The position numbers and the translations under genes are program-made. From an uncultured Eubacteriales bacterium (GTDB lineage: Bacteria; Bacillota; Clostridia; Oscillospirales; Acutalibacteraceae): a stretch of DNA of 8,688 nucleotides. Where the stretch lies: the NCBI GenBank assembly GCA_900313125.1, contig OMPZ01000025.1, forward strand, positions 1-8,688, given 5' to 3'. The notes below the pieces were generated by a model. The model had not been told where the DNA came from. It worked only from the letters and a program-made list of their open reading frames with translations, and searched no databases. Positions 1 to 6,318 of this stretch are shown in pieces. The first letter of the stretch is position 1, and the number at the start of each line of letters is the position of its first letter.

Positions 1-816
1 AAAACGGCGCACGGCTCGGGGCTTGAATTTCACGCTTGGATAAACCCGTACCGCATTTGCGACAGCGGCGATATCCCCGAAAACAGCCCGTGCAAAAAGT
101 GGGAAGGCACGCGAAACGTCATAGAATACGACGGCGGTCATTACCTGAATCCCGCGAGCGCACAGGCGCGTTCGCTGATAATCTCGGGAATCAGCGAGAT
201 AGTCAGCCGCTACGATATCGACGGCATTCACCTCGACGATTATTTCTACGCCTTCACCGAAAGCAGTATCGACGAGGAGGACTACCGCGAGTATACAGAC
301 AGCGTGACAAAGGGCGTCACTCCCATGTCGCTCGAAGAATGGCGGCGCGCAAATGTGAACGTCCTTGTGTCGGGCATATACAGCATCGTGAAAAAAGCGG
401 ACAGCAATGTGCTTTTCGGCATCTCGCCGCAGGGCAACACGGAAAACGATCTCGCGGTCGGCGCGGACGTTTACGAATGGTGCGGCAATAGCGGCTACAT
501 CGACTACATCGCGCCGCAGCTTTATTACGATTCCGAGAACCCCGTCTGCCCGTTCGAGAGCGCGTGCGACAACTGGAAAAAGCTCGTCACAAACGACAGC
601 ATCCGCCTGTATATCGGGCTTGCGCTCTACAAAGCAGGCTCCGACGAGGACGGCGGAACGTGGAAAAGCGGAGACCTGATCGCGTCGCAGGCTGAATACG
701 CGCGTTTTTGCGGCGCGGACGGCTTTGTGCTGTACTCCTTCGACTGGCTCGAAAACGAGCAGACAAAGCAGGAGATGAACGCCCTTGACGAATTTATTCG
801 CTCGTCAAAGGAATAA
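1..816 (+). CDS. GHL10/DUF187 family glycoside-hydrolase-like protein (3' part)
   Basis: The frame is open from the window edge to TAA at 814-816, giving the last 271 residues; the start lies upstream. The fragment resembles the glycosyl-hydrolase-like TIM barrel of the GHL10 (DUF187) family, usually secreted or lipoprotein enzymes thought to act on cell-wall or extracellular polysaccharide. Visible signatures are HAWINPYR (fragment residues 11-18), GIHLDDYFY (75-83), whose acidic pair follows a beta strand as in the family's presumed active site, ISPQGN (141-146), YIDYIAPQLYY (166-176) and a final strand GFVLYSFDWL (241-250). The barrel seems to end close to the C-terminus, with no appended domain. 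Any signal peptide would be in the missing part. Substrate and activity are unknown. Its 3' end overlaps the convergent GIY-YIG gene by 23 bp. Confidence 0.85.
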   Translation, partial: KTAHGSGLEFHAWINPYRICDSGDIPENSPCKKWEGTRNVIEYDGGHYLNPASAQARSLIISGISEIVSRYDIDGIHLDDYFYAFTESSIDEEDYREYTDSVTKGVTPMSLEEWRRANVNVLVSGIYSIVKKADSNVLFGISPQGNTENDLAVGADVYEWCGNSGYIDYIAPQLYYDSENPVCPFESACDNWKKLVTNDSIRLYIGLALYKAGSDEDGGTWKSGDLIASQAEYARFCGADGFVLYSFDWLENEQTKQEMNALDEFIRSSKE

Positions 817-1123
817 ACTCCGACACATCGGCTCTCTTGTAGTCGTCCGGGGAGATCTCAGGCATGAGCGACAGATCGTTCTCCCTGATGAGAAGCTCCT
901 TATTGACGCGCTTTAGCTGCTTTATCCTCGCTTCGAGCTTTGACGCGAGCGAACGGTCGGCGCTTTCCCACACGGCTTCAAGTCGCTTTGCGGTGTGCGA
1001 CTTTGTGTATTTTGCGCCGACGCTTTTCTTCCCGAAATGCTCATCCATGCGCCGCTTTACATCTGTCGTTATCCCCGTGTAAAGGGTATCGTTCTCACAC
1101 CTCAGAATATATGTGTAATACAT
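794..1123 (-). CDS. GIY-YIG nuclease-superfamily protein, UPF0213 (YhbQ/YazA-like)
   Basis: A 109-residue single-domain protein of the GIY-YIG superfamily, usual length for the UPF0213 group. The signature appears in the variant form TYIL (residues 4-7) followed by LYTGIT (14-19), with the conserved DVKRRMDEH segment (21-29) carrying the arginine that helps bind the scissile phosphate, and SKLEARIKQLKR (61-72) containing the glutamate thought to hold the metal (E64). Family members are small DNA nucleases or DNA-binding proteins of unclear physiological role. I chose ATG at 1121-1123 because AGGTGG sits five bases before it; a GTG three codons upstream (1130-1132) overlaps that ribosome binding site and has none of its own. 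It lies 48 bp downstream of copA on the same strand with no evident terminator between, so read-through from the copper operon is possible. No function in copper handling is implied. Confidence 0.88.
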   Translation of the reverse strand: MYYTYILRCENDTLYTGITTDVKRRMDEHFGKKSVGAKYTKSHTAKRLEAVWESADRSLASKLEARIKQLKRVNKELLIRENDLSLMPEISPDDYKRADVSEFIPLTSE

Positions 1124-1171
1124 TTTGTCCACCTGATTGTTCTTACCGTCTCCGCTGCGCGCCGCAAACAG

Positions 1172-1375
1172 TTATAATACTTCGTAGCCTTTGTCTATAA
1201 CAGCCTTTTTAAGAGCGTCAGTATCAATGTCGCCGCAAAGCTTTACGACTGCCGTGCCCTTCTCGTGGCTCACCTGCGCGCTTTCAACGGCGTCTAAGGC
1301 TTCGAGCGCGCCTTTTACGTTTGCCTCGCAGTGCGGGCACATCATGCCCTTGATGTTCAAAGTTACTTCATTCAT
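1172..1375 (-). other. Putative internal CopZ-like reading frame inside copA
   Basis: The last 67 codons of copA begin with ATG at 1373-1375 (M764 of CopA), preceded by AGAGAGG and an eight-base spacer (AAAAAACT). Translation from this site would give a free 67-residue HMA protein with MNEVTLNIKGMMCPHCEANV at its start. That is the size and layout of the copper chaperone CopZ, which hands Cu(+) to CopA. The segment just before it (IEREEKT) reads like a translated Shine-Dalgarno linker rather than a folded domain. The geometry fits a former separate copZ fused in frame after loss of the copA stop codon, with the start site retained. That it is used as a start is inference; only the site is seen. 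Confidence 0.5.
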
Positions 1376-3664
1376 AGTTTTTTCCTCTCTTTCAATTGAA
1401 ATCTCCCCAACGGGGTTTTTGATCTTTCTGTCTCTCTTCGCGCTGTGAATGTCGAAGAGGTTCAGTCTCAGGGCGTTCGTCACAACGCAAAAGCTCGACA
1501 GGCTCATCGCCGCCGCGCCGAACATCGGGTCAAGCTGCCAGCCGAACAGATGTATATAAACGCCTGCCGCGAGCGGTATGCCGATGACGTTGTAAATAAA
1601 CGCCCAGAAAAGATTTTCGTGGATATTTCGCAGCGTTTTGCGCCCGAGACGTATCGCCGCAGGCACGTCGGAAAGGCAGCTTTTCATCAGCACCGCGTCG
1701 GCTGATTCTATCGCGATATCGGCTCCGCCGCCGATCGCCATTCCGATATCGGCGCGTGTGAGCGCGGGCGCGTCGTTGATGCCGTCGCCGACCATGACCG
1801 TTTTGCCATACTCCTTGAGCTTTGCGATAACGCGCTCTTTTTCGTTCGGCAAAACGCCTGCGATAACATCGTCAACGCCCGCCTGCCTTCCGATAACGGC
1901 GGCTGTGCGTTCGTTGTCGCCCGTCAGCATCACAACGCGAATGCCCATGCCTTTAAGCTCGCTTATCGCCTGCGCGCTCTCGTCTCTGATCGTGTCGGCG
2001 ACTGCGATGATGCCGAGCGGCTTACCGTCCTTTGAGAAATACAGCGGAGTCTTGCCCTGTTCGGAAAGGCGGCTTCCCTGCTCTTCAAGCGTGCCCGTGT
2101 CGCCTGTATGGCGTGAAATGAGCGCGAAATTGCCGCCGAAGATCTCCGAGCCGTCTGCATTTGCGAAAACGCCGCTGCCCGAAAGAGCCTTGAAAGCGGA
2201 AACATCAGCAATACCGATGCTTTCGGCGGCGGCTTTTTGTGTTATCGCCTTTGCAAGCGGGTGTTCGCTGCCGGACTCGACGGCAGCCGCGAATTTCAGC
2301 AGCTCGTTTTCCGAAACGCCCTTGCACGGGCTAATATCCGTGACGGTGGGTCTGCCGCTTGTGACGGTACCCGTTTTGTCGAGCGCGACGATGTGTGTTC
2401 TGCCTGTGTTTTCAAGGGCTTCGGCTGTCTTGAAGAGTATGCCGCTGCGCGCGCCCATTCCGCTGCCGACCATGATCGCCACAGGCGTTGCGAGCCCCAG
2501 CGCGCATGGGCAGCTTATCACAAGCACCGACACCGCACGGGCTACCGCAAAGCCGACCGTCTGACCGACAAGCAGCCACACGGCGAGCGTTACGAGCGCG
2601 ATGCCTATCACGACGGGAACGAATACGCCTGCCACCTTGTCGGCGGCTTTCTGAGCAGGAGCCTTTGTCGCCGCCGCGTCGCTGACCGTTTTGATTATCT
2701 GAGCGAGTGTCGTGTCCTCGCCTACGCGCGACGCCGTGCAGCGAAGAAAGCCCGAGCTGTTTATCGTAGCGGCTGAAACGCCGTCGCCCGGCTTTTTGTC
2801 AACGGGAACGCTCTCGCCCGTCAGCGCCGATTCATCGACAGCGCTCTCGCCCGTCAGAACTACGCCGTCAACGGGAATGCTCTCGCCGGGGCGAACTACG
2901 AAGATATCGCCTTTTTTCACGTCGTCTATAGCGACAGTCTGCTCCTTGCCGCCGCGCTCGACAACTGCCGTCTGCGGCTTCAGCGCGATCAGACTTTTAA
3001 GCGCGTCGGTCGTTCTGCCCTTCGAGTACGATTCGAGCATTTTGCCGACCGTTATCAGCGTGAGTATCATCGCCGCCGATTCAAAGTAAAACTCATGAAG
3101 GTATTCGTGCGGCGTGGGCGACGCCGTCATCAGAAACAGCGCGTACAGACTGTACAGAAACGACGACGCAGAACCCAGCGCGACGAGCGTGTCCATATTC
3201 GGCGCGCCGTGTACAGCACCCTTAAAGCCGCTGATGAAAAACTTCTGATTTATCACCATGACGATCGCTGCGAGCAGCATTTGCAGAATGCCGACAGCCA
3301 CGGGGTCGCCGTCAAAAAACGGCGGCAGGGGCAGCCCCCACATATTATGCCCCATTGAAACGTACATGAGCACCAGCAGAAAACCCGCCGACGCGATCAG
3401 CCGCTTTCCGAGCAGGGGCGTTTGCGTGTCCTTCAGCTCGTCGTCAAAGCGCTGCGTTTTTTCCGCACCCTTTTGCGCGGCGCCGTAGCCTGCCGCTTCG
3501 ACCGCCTTTATAATGTCGTCCGGCTTTGCCGTGCCTTCGACGCCCATTGAGTTCGTCAGCAGGCTGACGGAGCACGATGTAACGCCCGACACGCCCTTGA
3601 CTGCCTTTTCAACGCGTGCGCTGCAGGCGGCACAGCTCATTCCGGTAATATTGTATTGCTCCAT
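1172..3664 (-). CDS. copA: Copper-exporting P1B-type ATPase with N- and C-terminal HMA domains
   Basis: An 830-residue Cu(+)-exporting ATPase of the cytoplasmic membrane. An N-terminal HMA domain has GMSCAAC (C11, C14). Further along are the actuator loop DESALTGES (278-285), the membrane metal site CPC (385-387), the phosphorylated aspartate in DKTGT (429-433), the HP motif (468-469), TGDN (581-584) and GDGINDAP (626-633). YN (691-692) and MSLSS (720-724) in the last two membrane segments complete the P1B-1 (Cu+) signature. After the last segment a basic linker leads to a second HMA domain, GMMCPHC (C776, C779), at the C-terminus, where many CopA proteins have none. The start is ATG at 3662-3664, preceded by GAGGAATGATCTT; an in-frame TTG at 3677-3679 overlaps that ribosome binding site and is rejected. 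It follows csoR by 27 bp in one operon, so CsoR derepression by copper should control it. Confidence 0.97.
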   Translation of the reverse strand: MEQYNITGMSCAACSARVEKAVKGVSGVTSCSVSLLTNSMGVEGTAKPDDIIKAVEAAGYGAAQKGAEKTQRFDDELKDTQTPLLGKRLIASAGFLLVLMYVSMGHNMWGLPLPPFFDGDPVAVGILQMLLAAIVMVINQKFFISGFKGAVHGAPNMDTLVALGSASSFLYSLYALFLMTASPTPHEYLHEFYFESAAMILTLITVGKMLESYSKGRTTDALKSLIALKPQTAVVERGGKEQTVAIDDVKKGDIFVVRPGESIPVDGVVLTGESAVDESALTGESVPVDKKPGDGVSAATINSSGFLRCTASRVGEDTTLAQIIKTVSDAAATKAPAQKAADKVAGVFVPVVIGIALVTLAVWLLVGQTVGFAVARAVSVLVISCPCALGLATPVAIMVGSGMGARSGILFKTAEALENTGRTHIVALDKTGTVTSGRPTVTDISPCKGVSENELLKFAAAVESGSEHPLAKAITQKAAAESIGIADVSAFKALSGSGVFANADGSEIFGGNFALISRHTGDTGTLEEQGSRLSEQGKTPLYFSKDGKPLGIIAVADTIRDESAQAISELKGMGIRVVMLTGDNERTAAVIGRQAGVDDVIAGVLPNEKERVIAKLKEYGKTVMVGDGINDAPALTRADIGMAIGGGADIAIESADAVLMKSCLSDVPAAIRLGRKTLRNIHENLFWAFIYNVIGIPLAAGVYIHLFGWQLDPMFGAAAMSLSSFCVVTNALRLNLFDIHSAKRDRKIKNPVGEISIEREEKTMNEVTLNIKGMMCPHCEANVKGALEALDAVESAQVSHEKGTAVVKLCGDIDTDALKKAVIDKGYEVL
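1384..1390 (-). promoter_or_regulatory. Internal Shine-Dalgarno before CopA codon 764
   Basis: AGAGAGG on the minus strand, eight bases before the in-frame ATG at 1373-1375. It is at least as good as the ribosome binding sites of the genuine genes nearby and sits exactly at the junction of the ATPase and the C-terminal HMA domain. Confidence 0.55.
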
Positions 3665-3691
3665 AAGATCATTCCTCAAAAGAAATTCGCG

Positions 3692-4048
3692 TTACTTCAT
3701 AAGACGGCGGATAAGCTCGGTCAGCTCGTCGATCGTCTCGTCTTTGCCCTCTCTGATATCGTCGGCGACGCAAGATCTGATATGCTCGCTCAGCAGCGCC
3801 TTGTTGAACGCGTTCATCGCACTCGTCACGGCAGCCGCCTGAGTAAGAATGTCGGGGCAGTACGCGTCACGCTCGACCATGCCCTTTATGCCGCGGATCT
3901 GACCTTCAATGCGCGACAATCGGTTTATCAGAGAACGTTTCTCTTCCTCGCTGCGGAGTTTTTTCCTGCCGCAGGCGCACTCAGTCTCATTTTCGCCCAT
4001 TTCATCGGGAATATTCACGTTTTCGTTTATAATATCCTTTTCGTCCAT
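3692..4048 (-). CDS. csoR: Copper-sensing transcriptional repressor CsoR
   Basis: A 118-residue, all-helical DUF156-family repressor that binds operator DNA without copper and releases it on binding Cu(+). The family hallmark RLSRIEGQIRGIKGM (residues 43-57) is followed by the copper ligands: Cys in DAYC (C64) and the HxxxC pair (H89, C93). This Cys-His-Cys set separates copper sensors from nickel (RcnR) or formaldehyde (FrmR) members. An acidic N-terminal tail of about 30 residues holds an extra CACG (C24, C26). The start is ATG at 4046-4048. The frame stays open upstream to a TTG at 4097-4099, but that TTG is the promoter's -35 box and the stretch between is promoter and operator, so it is not coding. 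csoR is first in the operon with copA and is probably autoregulated by the two operators just upstream. Confidence 0.95.
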   Translation of the reverse strand: MDEKDIINENVNIPDEMGENETECACGRKKLRSEEEKRSLINRLSRIEGQIRGIKGMVERDAYCPDILTQAAAVTSAMNAFNKALLSEHIRSCVADDIREGKDETIDELTELIRRLMK

Positions 4049-4052
4049 AAAA

Positions 4053-4069
4053 ATACCCCCTATAGGTAT
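4053..4069 (+). promoter_or_regulatory. CsoR operator copy 2, over the transcription start and csoR ribosome binding site
   Basis: ATACCCCCTATAGGTAT on the plus strand matches copy 1 at 16 of 17 positions but in the opposite orientation; centres are 23 bp apart, about two helical turns. Its G-tract, read on the minus strand as AGGGGG (4061 to 4056), lies seven bases before the csoR ATG and is the only ribosome binding site available, so operator and ribosome binding site share the same bases. Confidence 0.82.
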
Positions 4070-4070
4070 C

Positions 4071-4099
4071 ATTATATACCTGTAGGGGGTATTTGTCAA
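4071..4099 (-). promoter_or_regulatory. Perfect sigma-A promoter of the csoR-copA operon
   Basis: On the minus strand, TTGACA (4099 to 4094) and TATAAT (4076 to 4071) are both exact consensus, separated by 17 bases. Initiation is expected near 4062-4065, leaving an untranslated leader of only about 15 bases before csoR. So strong a promoter before a metal-resistance operon makes sense only if it is tightly repressed, as the overlapping operators suggest. Confidence 0.92.
4076..4092 (-). promoter_or_regulatory. CsoR operator copy 1, inside the promoter spacer
   Basis: ATACCCCCTACAGGTAT on the minus strand has the C-tract/ATAGG-like quasi-palindromic form of CsoR operators. It fills the spacer between the -35 and -10 boxes and shares one base with the -10 box, so bound repressor should exclude RNA polymerase. 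Confidence 0.85.
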
Positions 4100-4180
4100 G
4101 TCATAGAAACAGAATTATTATAAAAAAGAATTGCACGCCCAATTGAGCGCAAACAACTTCGGCTCCACGCATTAATCAAA

Positions 4181-4230
4181 GTAGGCGTGCCTGGCACGCC
4201 GAGCCGCGCGGCGATGAAGTATCGCCCTAC
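4181..4230. repeat. 50-bp GC-rich palindromic intergenic element
   Basis: The element is bounded by GTAGG (4181-4185) and CCTAC (4226-4230), which are inverted copies. Inside are GGCGTGC/GCACGCC with a three-base loop (4184-4200), the perfect palindrome GCCGCGCGGC (4203-4212) and GGCGAT/ATCGCC with a five-base loop (4210-4226). It has no T-run on either side and lies between two divergent promoters, so it does not look like a terminator. It looks like a small dispersed palindromic repeat of the kind found between genes in Clostridia, but only one copy is in this window. Confidence 0.5.
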
Positions 4231-4261
4231 TCAACCTACAACCGCGTATATGCCCGTGGGG

Positions 4262-4289
4262 TTGATTTTTGGGGAAGATGTGGTAGAAT
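4262..4289 (+). promoter_or_regulatory. Probable promoter of the ywlE-rimI-tsaD operon
   Basis: TTGATT (4262-4267), a 16-base spacer, then TGGTAGAAT, an extended -10 with TAGAAT at 4284-4289. It lies 22 bases before the first start codon. One mismatch in the -10 and two in the -35 relative to consensus. Confidence 0.65.
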
Positions 4290-4311
4290 ATAAAGGGAAG
4301 GAGTGGTTTTG

Positions 4312-4773
4312 ATGAAGGTACTGTTTGTTTGTACAGGGAATACTTGCCGCAGCCCGATGGCGGAGGCTCTTTTTCGCAAAGAAGCGCAGCAGCGCGGAAT
4401 GAACTGCGAGTGCCGCAGCGCAGGTATCGCTACGTTCACCGGCAGCCCCGCAAGCGATAACGCCGTCGCCGTGATGAAGGAGATCGGCGTCGATATTTCC
4501 GGGTTCCGCTCGACGAGTATCAAAGCGATACTCGCCGATGAGTACGATATCTACGTTCCGATGACATTCAACCACGCGCAGGCACTCGTTCAGCTCGGTA
4601 TCGGCAAAAATAAGATCTACCTTTTCGATTCGGAGATCACCGACCCATACGGCGGCAGCGTCGATTTCTACCGCAAAACACGCGACGAGCTTTCCGTCTG
4701 CGTGAAAAAGCTCGCCGATTTCATTCAGAAAAATTACGGAGATAACTCGAATGACACAAGTAACGATAAGTAA
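4312..4773 (+). CDS. ywlE: Low-molecular-weight phosphatase, YwlE-like protein-arginine phosphatase
   Basis: A 153-residue cytoplasmic phosphatase of the LMW-PTP fold. The active-site loop is CTGNTCRS (residues 7-14) with nucleophile C7 and R13; the general-acid aspartate is D111 in DPYGGS. The loop residue T11 is the one that favours phosphoarginine over phosphotyrosine in Bacillus YwlE, where ordinary LMW tyrosine phosphatases have a bulkier aliphatic residue. The YwlE role, removing arginine phosphates placed by McsB on proteins destined for ClpCP, is therefore the best assignment, though no mcsB or ctsR is in the window. The start is ATG at 4312, eight bases after AAGGAG; the GTG at 4303 overlaps that site. 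First gene of the operon; its last 23 bases overlap rimI. Confidence 0.9.
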   Translation: MKVLFVCTGNTCRSPMAEALFRKEAQQRGMNCECRSAGIATFTGSPASDNAVAVMKEIGVDISGFRSTSIKAILADEYDIYVPMTFNHAQALVQLGIGKNKIYLFDSEITDPYGGSVDFYRKTRDELSVCVKKLADFIQKNYGDNSNDTSNDK

Positions 4774-5203
4774 AATGACCGCCGATCAGATCCCCGACCT
4801 CGTCGCGATCGAGAACGCCTGCTTTTCGCGCCCGTGGACGTATGACGGCTTTGCCGCGGAGCTTGATAAGCCGTCGGCGAATTTCTTTACAGCGGCAGTC
4901 GATGGCAGGGTATGCGGATATGTCGGGTTTCAAGCGGTGCTCGACGAGGGCTACGTCGATAATATCGCCGTGCTGCCCGAGTTTCGCAGACGGGGTGTCG
5001 CACGGGCTTTGATGGATACAGCCGTTTCAAGGTGCAGGGAGCTGTCGCTGTCGTTTTTGTCGCTTGAGGTGCGTCGGTCGAACAGCGGCGCGATCGCGCT
5101 GTATGAACAGCTCGGCTTTGTCGTCGCCGGAGAGAGAAAGGGCTTTTACTCCGCGCCGAAGGAGGACGCGCTTATCATGACGCTTTATTTTAATTACAAC
5201 TGA
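4751..5203 (+). CDS. rimI: Ribosomal protein S18 alanine N-acetyltransferase RimI
   Basis: A 150-residue GNAT acetyltransferase of usual RimI length. In Escherichia coli RimI acetylates the N-terminal alanine of ribosomal protein S18 with acetyl-CoA. The acetyl-CoA pyrophosphate loop is RRRGVA (residues 79-84), followed by the RimI-type stretch EVRRSNSGAIALYEQLGF (106-123) with the expected catalytic glutamate (E106) and tyrosine (Y118). ENACFSRPWT (21-30) matches the N-terminal substrate-binding region of the family. The ATG at 4751 has GGAG nine bases upstream, inside the end of ywlE, so the two are probably translationally coupled. It sits directly before tsaD, a neighbour it has in many bacteria, often with tsaB and tsaE, which are absent here. 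Substrate specificity beyond S18 cannot be told from sequence. Confidence 0.92.
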   Translation: MTQVTISKMTADQIPDLVAIENACFSRPWTYDGFAAELDKPSANFFTAAVDGRVCGYVGFQAVLDEGYVDNIAVLPEFRRRGVARALMDTAVSRCRELSLSFLSLEVRRSNSGAIALYEQLGFVVAGERKGFYSAPKEDALIMTLYFNYN

Positions 5204-5213
5204 GGTGTACACA

Positions 5214-6251
5214 ATGGATTCTCGTGAAAATACAAAGGATATCAGGATACTTGCTATTGAGAGCTCGTGCGACGAGACGGCTGCCGCTGTTGTCGAAAAC
5301 GGACGGCGCGTGCTGTCAAACGTGGTCGTGTCGCAGATAGACGAGCATAAGCTGTACGGCGGCGTCGTGCCGGAGATAGCCAGCCGCCGCCACGTCGAAG
5401 CGATCACGGCTGTCGTTAACAAATCGCTTTCCGACGCGGATATGAAGCTGTCCGAGCTTGACGCGCTCGCTGTCACCTACGCGCCCGGTCTTATCGGCGC
5501 GCTGCTTGTCGGCGTGAATTTCGCGAAGGGGCTTTCCTACGCGTCAAAGCTGCCGCTCGTTCCCGTACATCATCTGCGCTCGCATATAGCGGCGAATTAC
5601 ATCACGAACGCGCAGCTTGAGCCGCCGTTTCTTTGCCTTGTCGTTTCCGGCGGTCACAGCCATATAGTCGCGGTCGAAGACTACACGAAAATGAAGATCA
5701 TCGGCAAAACGCGCGACGACGCAGCGGGCGAGGTTTTCGACAAGGTAGCGAGAACGATCGGTATGCCGTACCCCGGCGGAGTGAATCTCGACAAAAAAGC
5801 CGAGCTTGGAAACGACGCCGCCTACCCCATGCCCCACCCGAGAGTTGCCGACGCGCCGTATGATTTCAGCTTTTCCGGCTTGAAAACGGCGGCGCTCAAC
5901 ATCATACACAACACGCAGCAGCGCGGCGAGGAGATAAACGCCGAGGATCTCAGCGCGTCGTACAGAAAGGCGGTCGTGGGCTGTCTGACGGAAAATTTCC
6001 TGAAAGCAGCGCGCGATCTCGGGTACAAAAAGCTCGTCATCGCGGGCGGCGTTTCGGCGAACACGCTTCTGCGGCGCGAGCTTGAACGCGAATGCGGTGA
6101 GCGCGGCTATGAGCTGTATATGCCCGAGCTGAAATACTGCGGCGACAACGGCGCGATGGTCGGAGCGCAGGCGTACTACGAATTTCTTGAGGGGAATATT
6201 GCCGATCTGTCGCTCAATGCGGCGGCGACAAGGTCGATCGAAATAGGCTAA
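5214..6251 (+). CDS. tsaD: tRNA N6-threonylcarbamoyladenosine transferase catalytic subunit TsaD
   Basis: A 345-residue Kae1/TsaD protein, normal family length. With TsaB and TsaE it transfers the threonylcarbamoyl group from TsaC's product to A37 of tRNAs reading ANN codons. Visible are SSCDET (residues 17-22), PEIASRRH (53-60), the metal ligands in VHHLRSH (H120 and H124), the nucleotide loop SGGHSH (145-150), PYPGG (185-189), GGVSAN (278-283) and the third metal ligand in CGDNGAM (D311). The start is ATG at 5214 with GAGGTG six bases before; the in-frame GTG at 5205 is part of that ribosome binding site. It begins 10 bp after rimI stops and is the last gene of the operon, closed by the terminator that follows. 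Confidence 0.98.
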   Translation: MDSRENTKDIRILAIESSCDETAAAVVENGRRVLSNVVVSQIDEHKLYGGVVPEIASRRHVEAITAVVNKSLSDADMKLSELDALAVTYAPGLIGALLVGVNFAKGLSYASKLPLVPVHHLRSHIAANYITNAQLEPPFLCLVVSGGHSHIVAVEDYTKMKIIGKTRDDAAGEVFDKVARTIGMPYPGGVNLDKKAELGNDAAYPMPHPRVADAPYDFSFSGLKTAALNIIHNTQQRGEEINAEDLSASYRKAVVGCLTENFLKAARDLGYKKLVIAGGVSANTLLRRELERECGERGYELYMPELKYCGDNGAMVGAQAYYEFLEGNIADLSLNAAATRSIEIG

Positions 6252-6257
6252 AAGTTG

Positions 6258-6287
6258 AACCGGGGCAGCGAATACCCCGGTTTTTTT
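6258..6287 (+). terminator. Rho-independent terminator after tsaD
   Basis: AACCGGGG (6258-6265) pairs with CCCCGGTT (6275-6282) across a nine-base loop and runs into seven consecutive T (6281-6287). It begins six bases after the tsaD stop. Confidence 0.95.
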
Positions 6288-6318
6288 CAGCATAAAATTA
6301 TAGCAGATCAATGAAAAC

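Noticed and set aside
36..491. A 151-codon plus-strand frame over the left-edge gene
   Set aside because: It is an out-of-frame shadow of the glycosidase-like frame; the translation is Arg-rich and lacks any motif, while the other frame carries family signatures throughout.
1638..2564. A 308-codon plus-strand open frame opposite copA
   Set aside because: It lies wholly antisense to an unmistakable copA, has no ribosome binding site, and its translation is the low-complexity Ser/Ala/Pro type expected opposite a GC-rich gene.
4049..4099. A longer CsoR starting at TTG 4097-4099
   Set aside because: The extension would translate the -35 box, both operators and the -10 box; the ATG at 4048 with the AGGGGG site is far more plausible.
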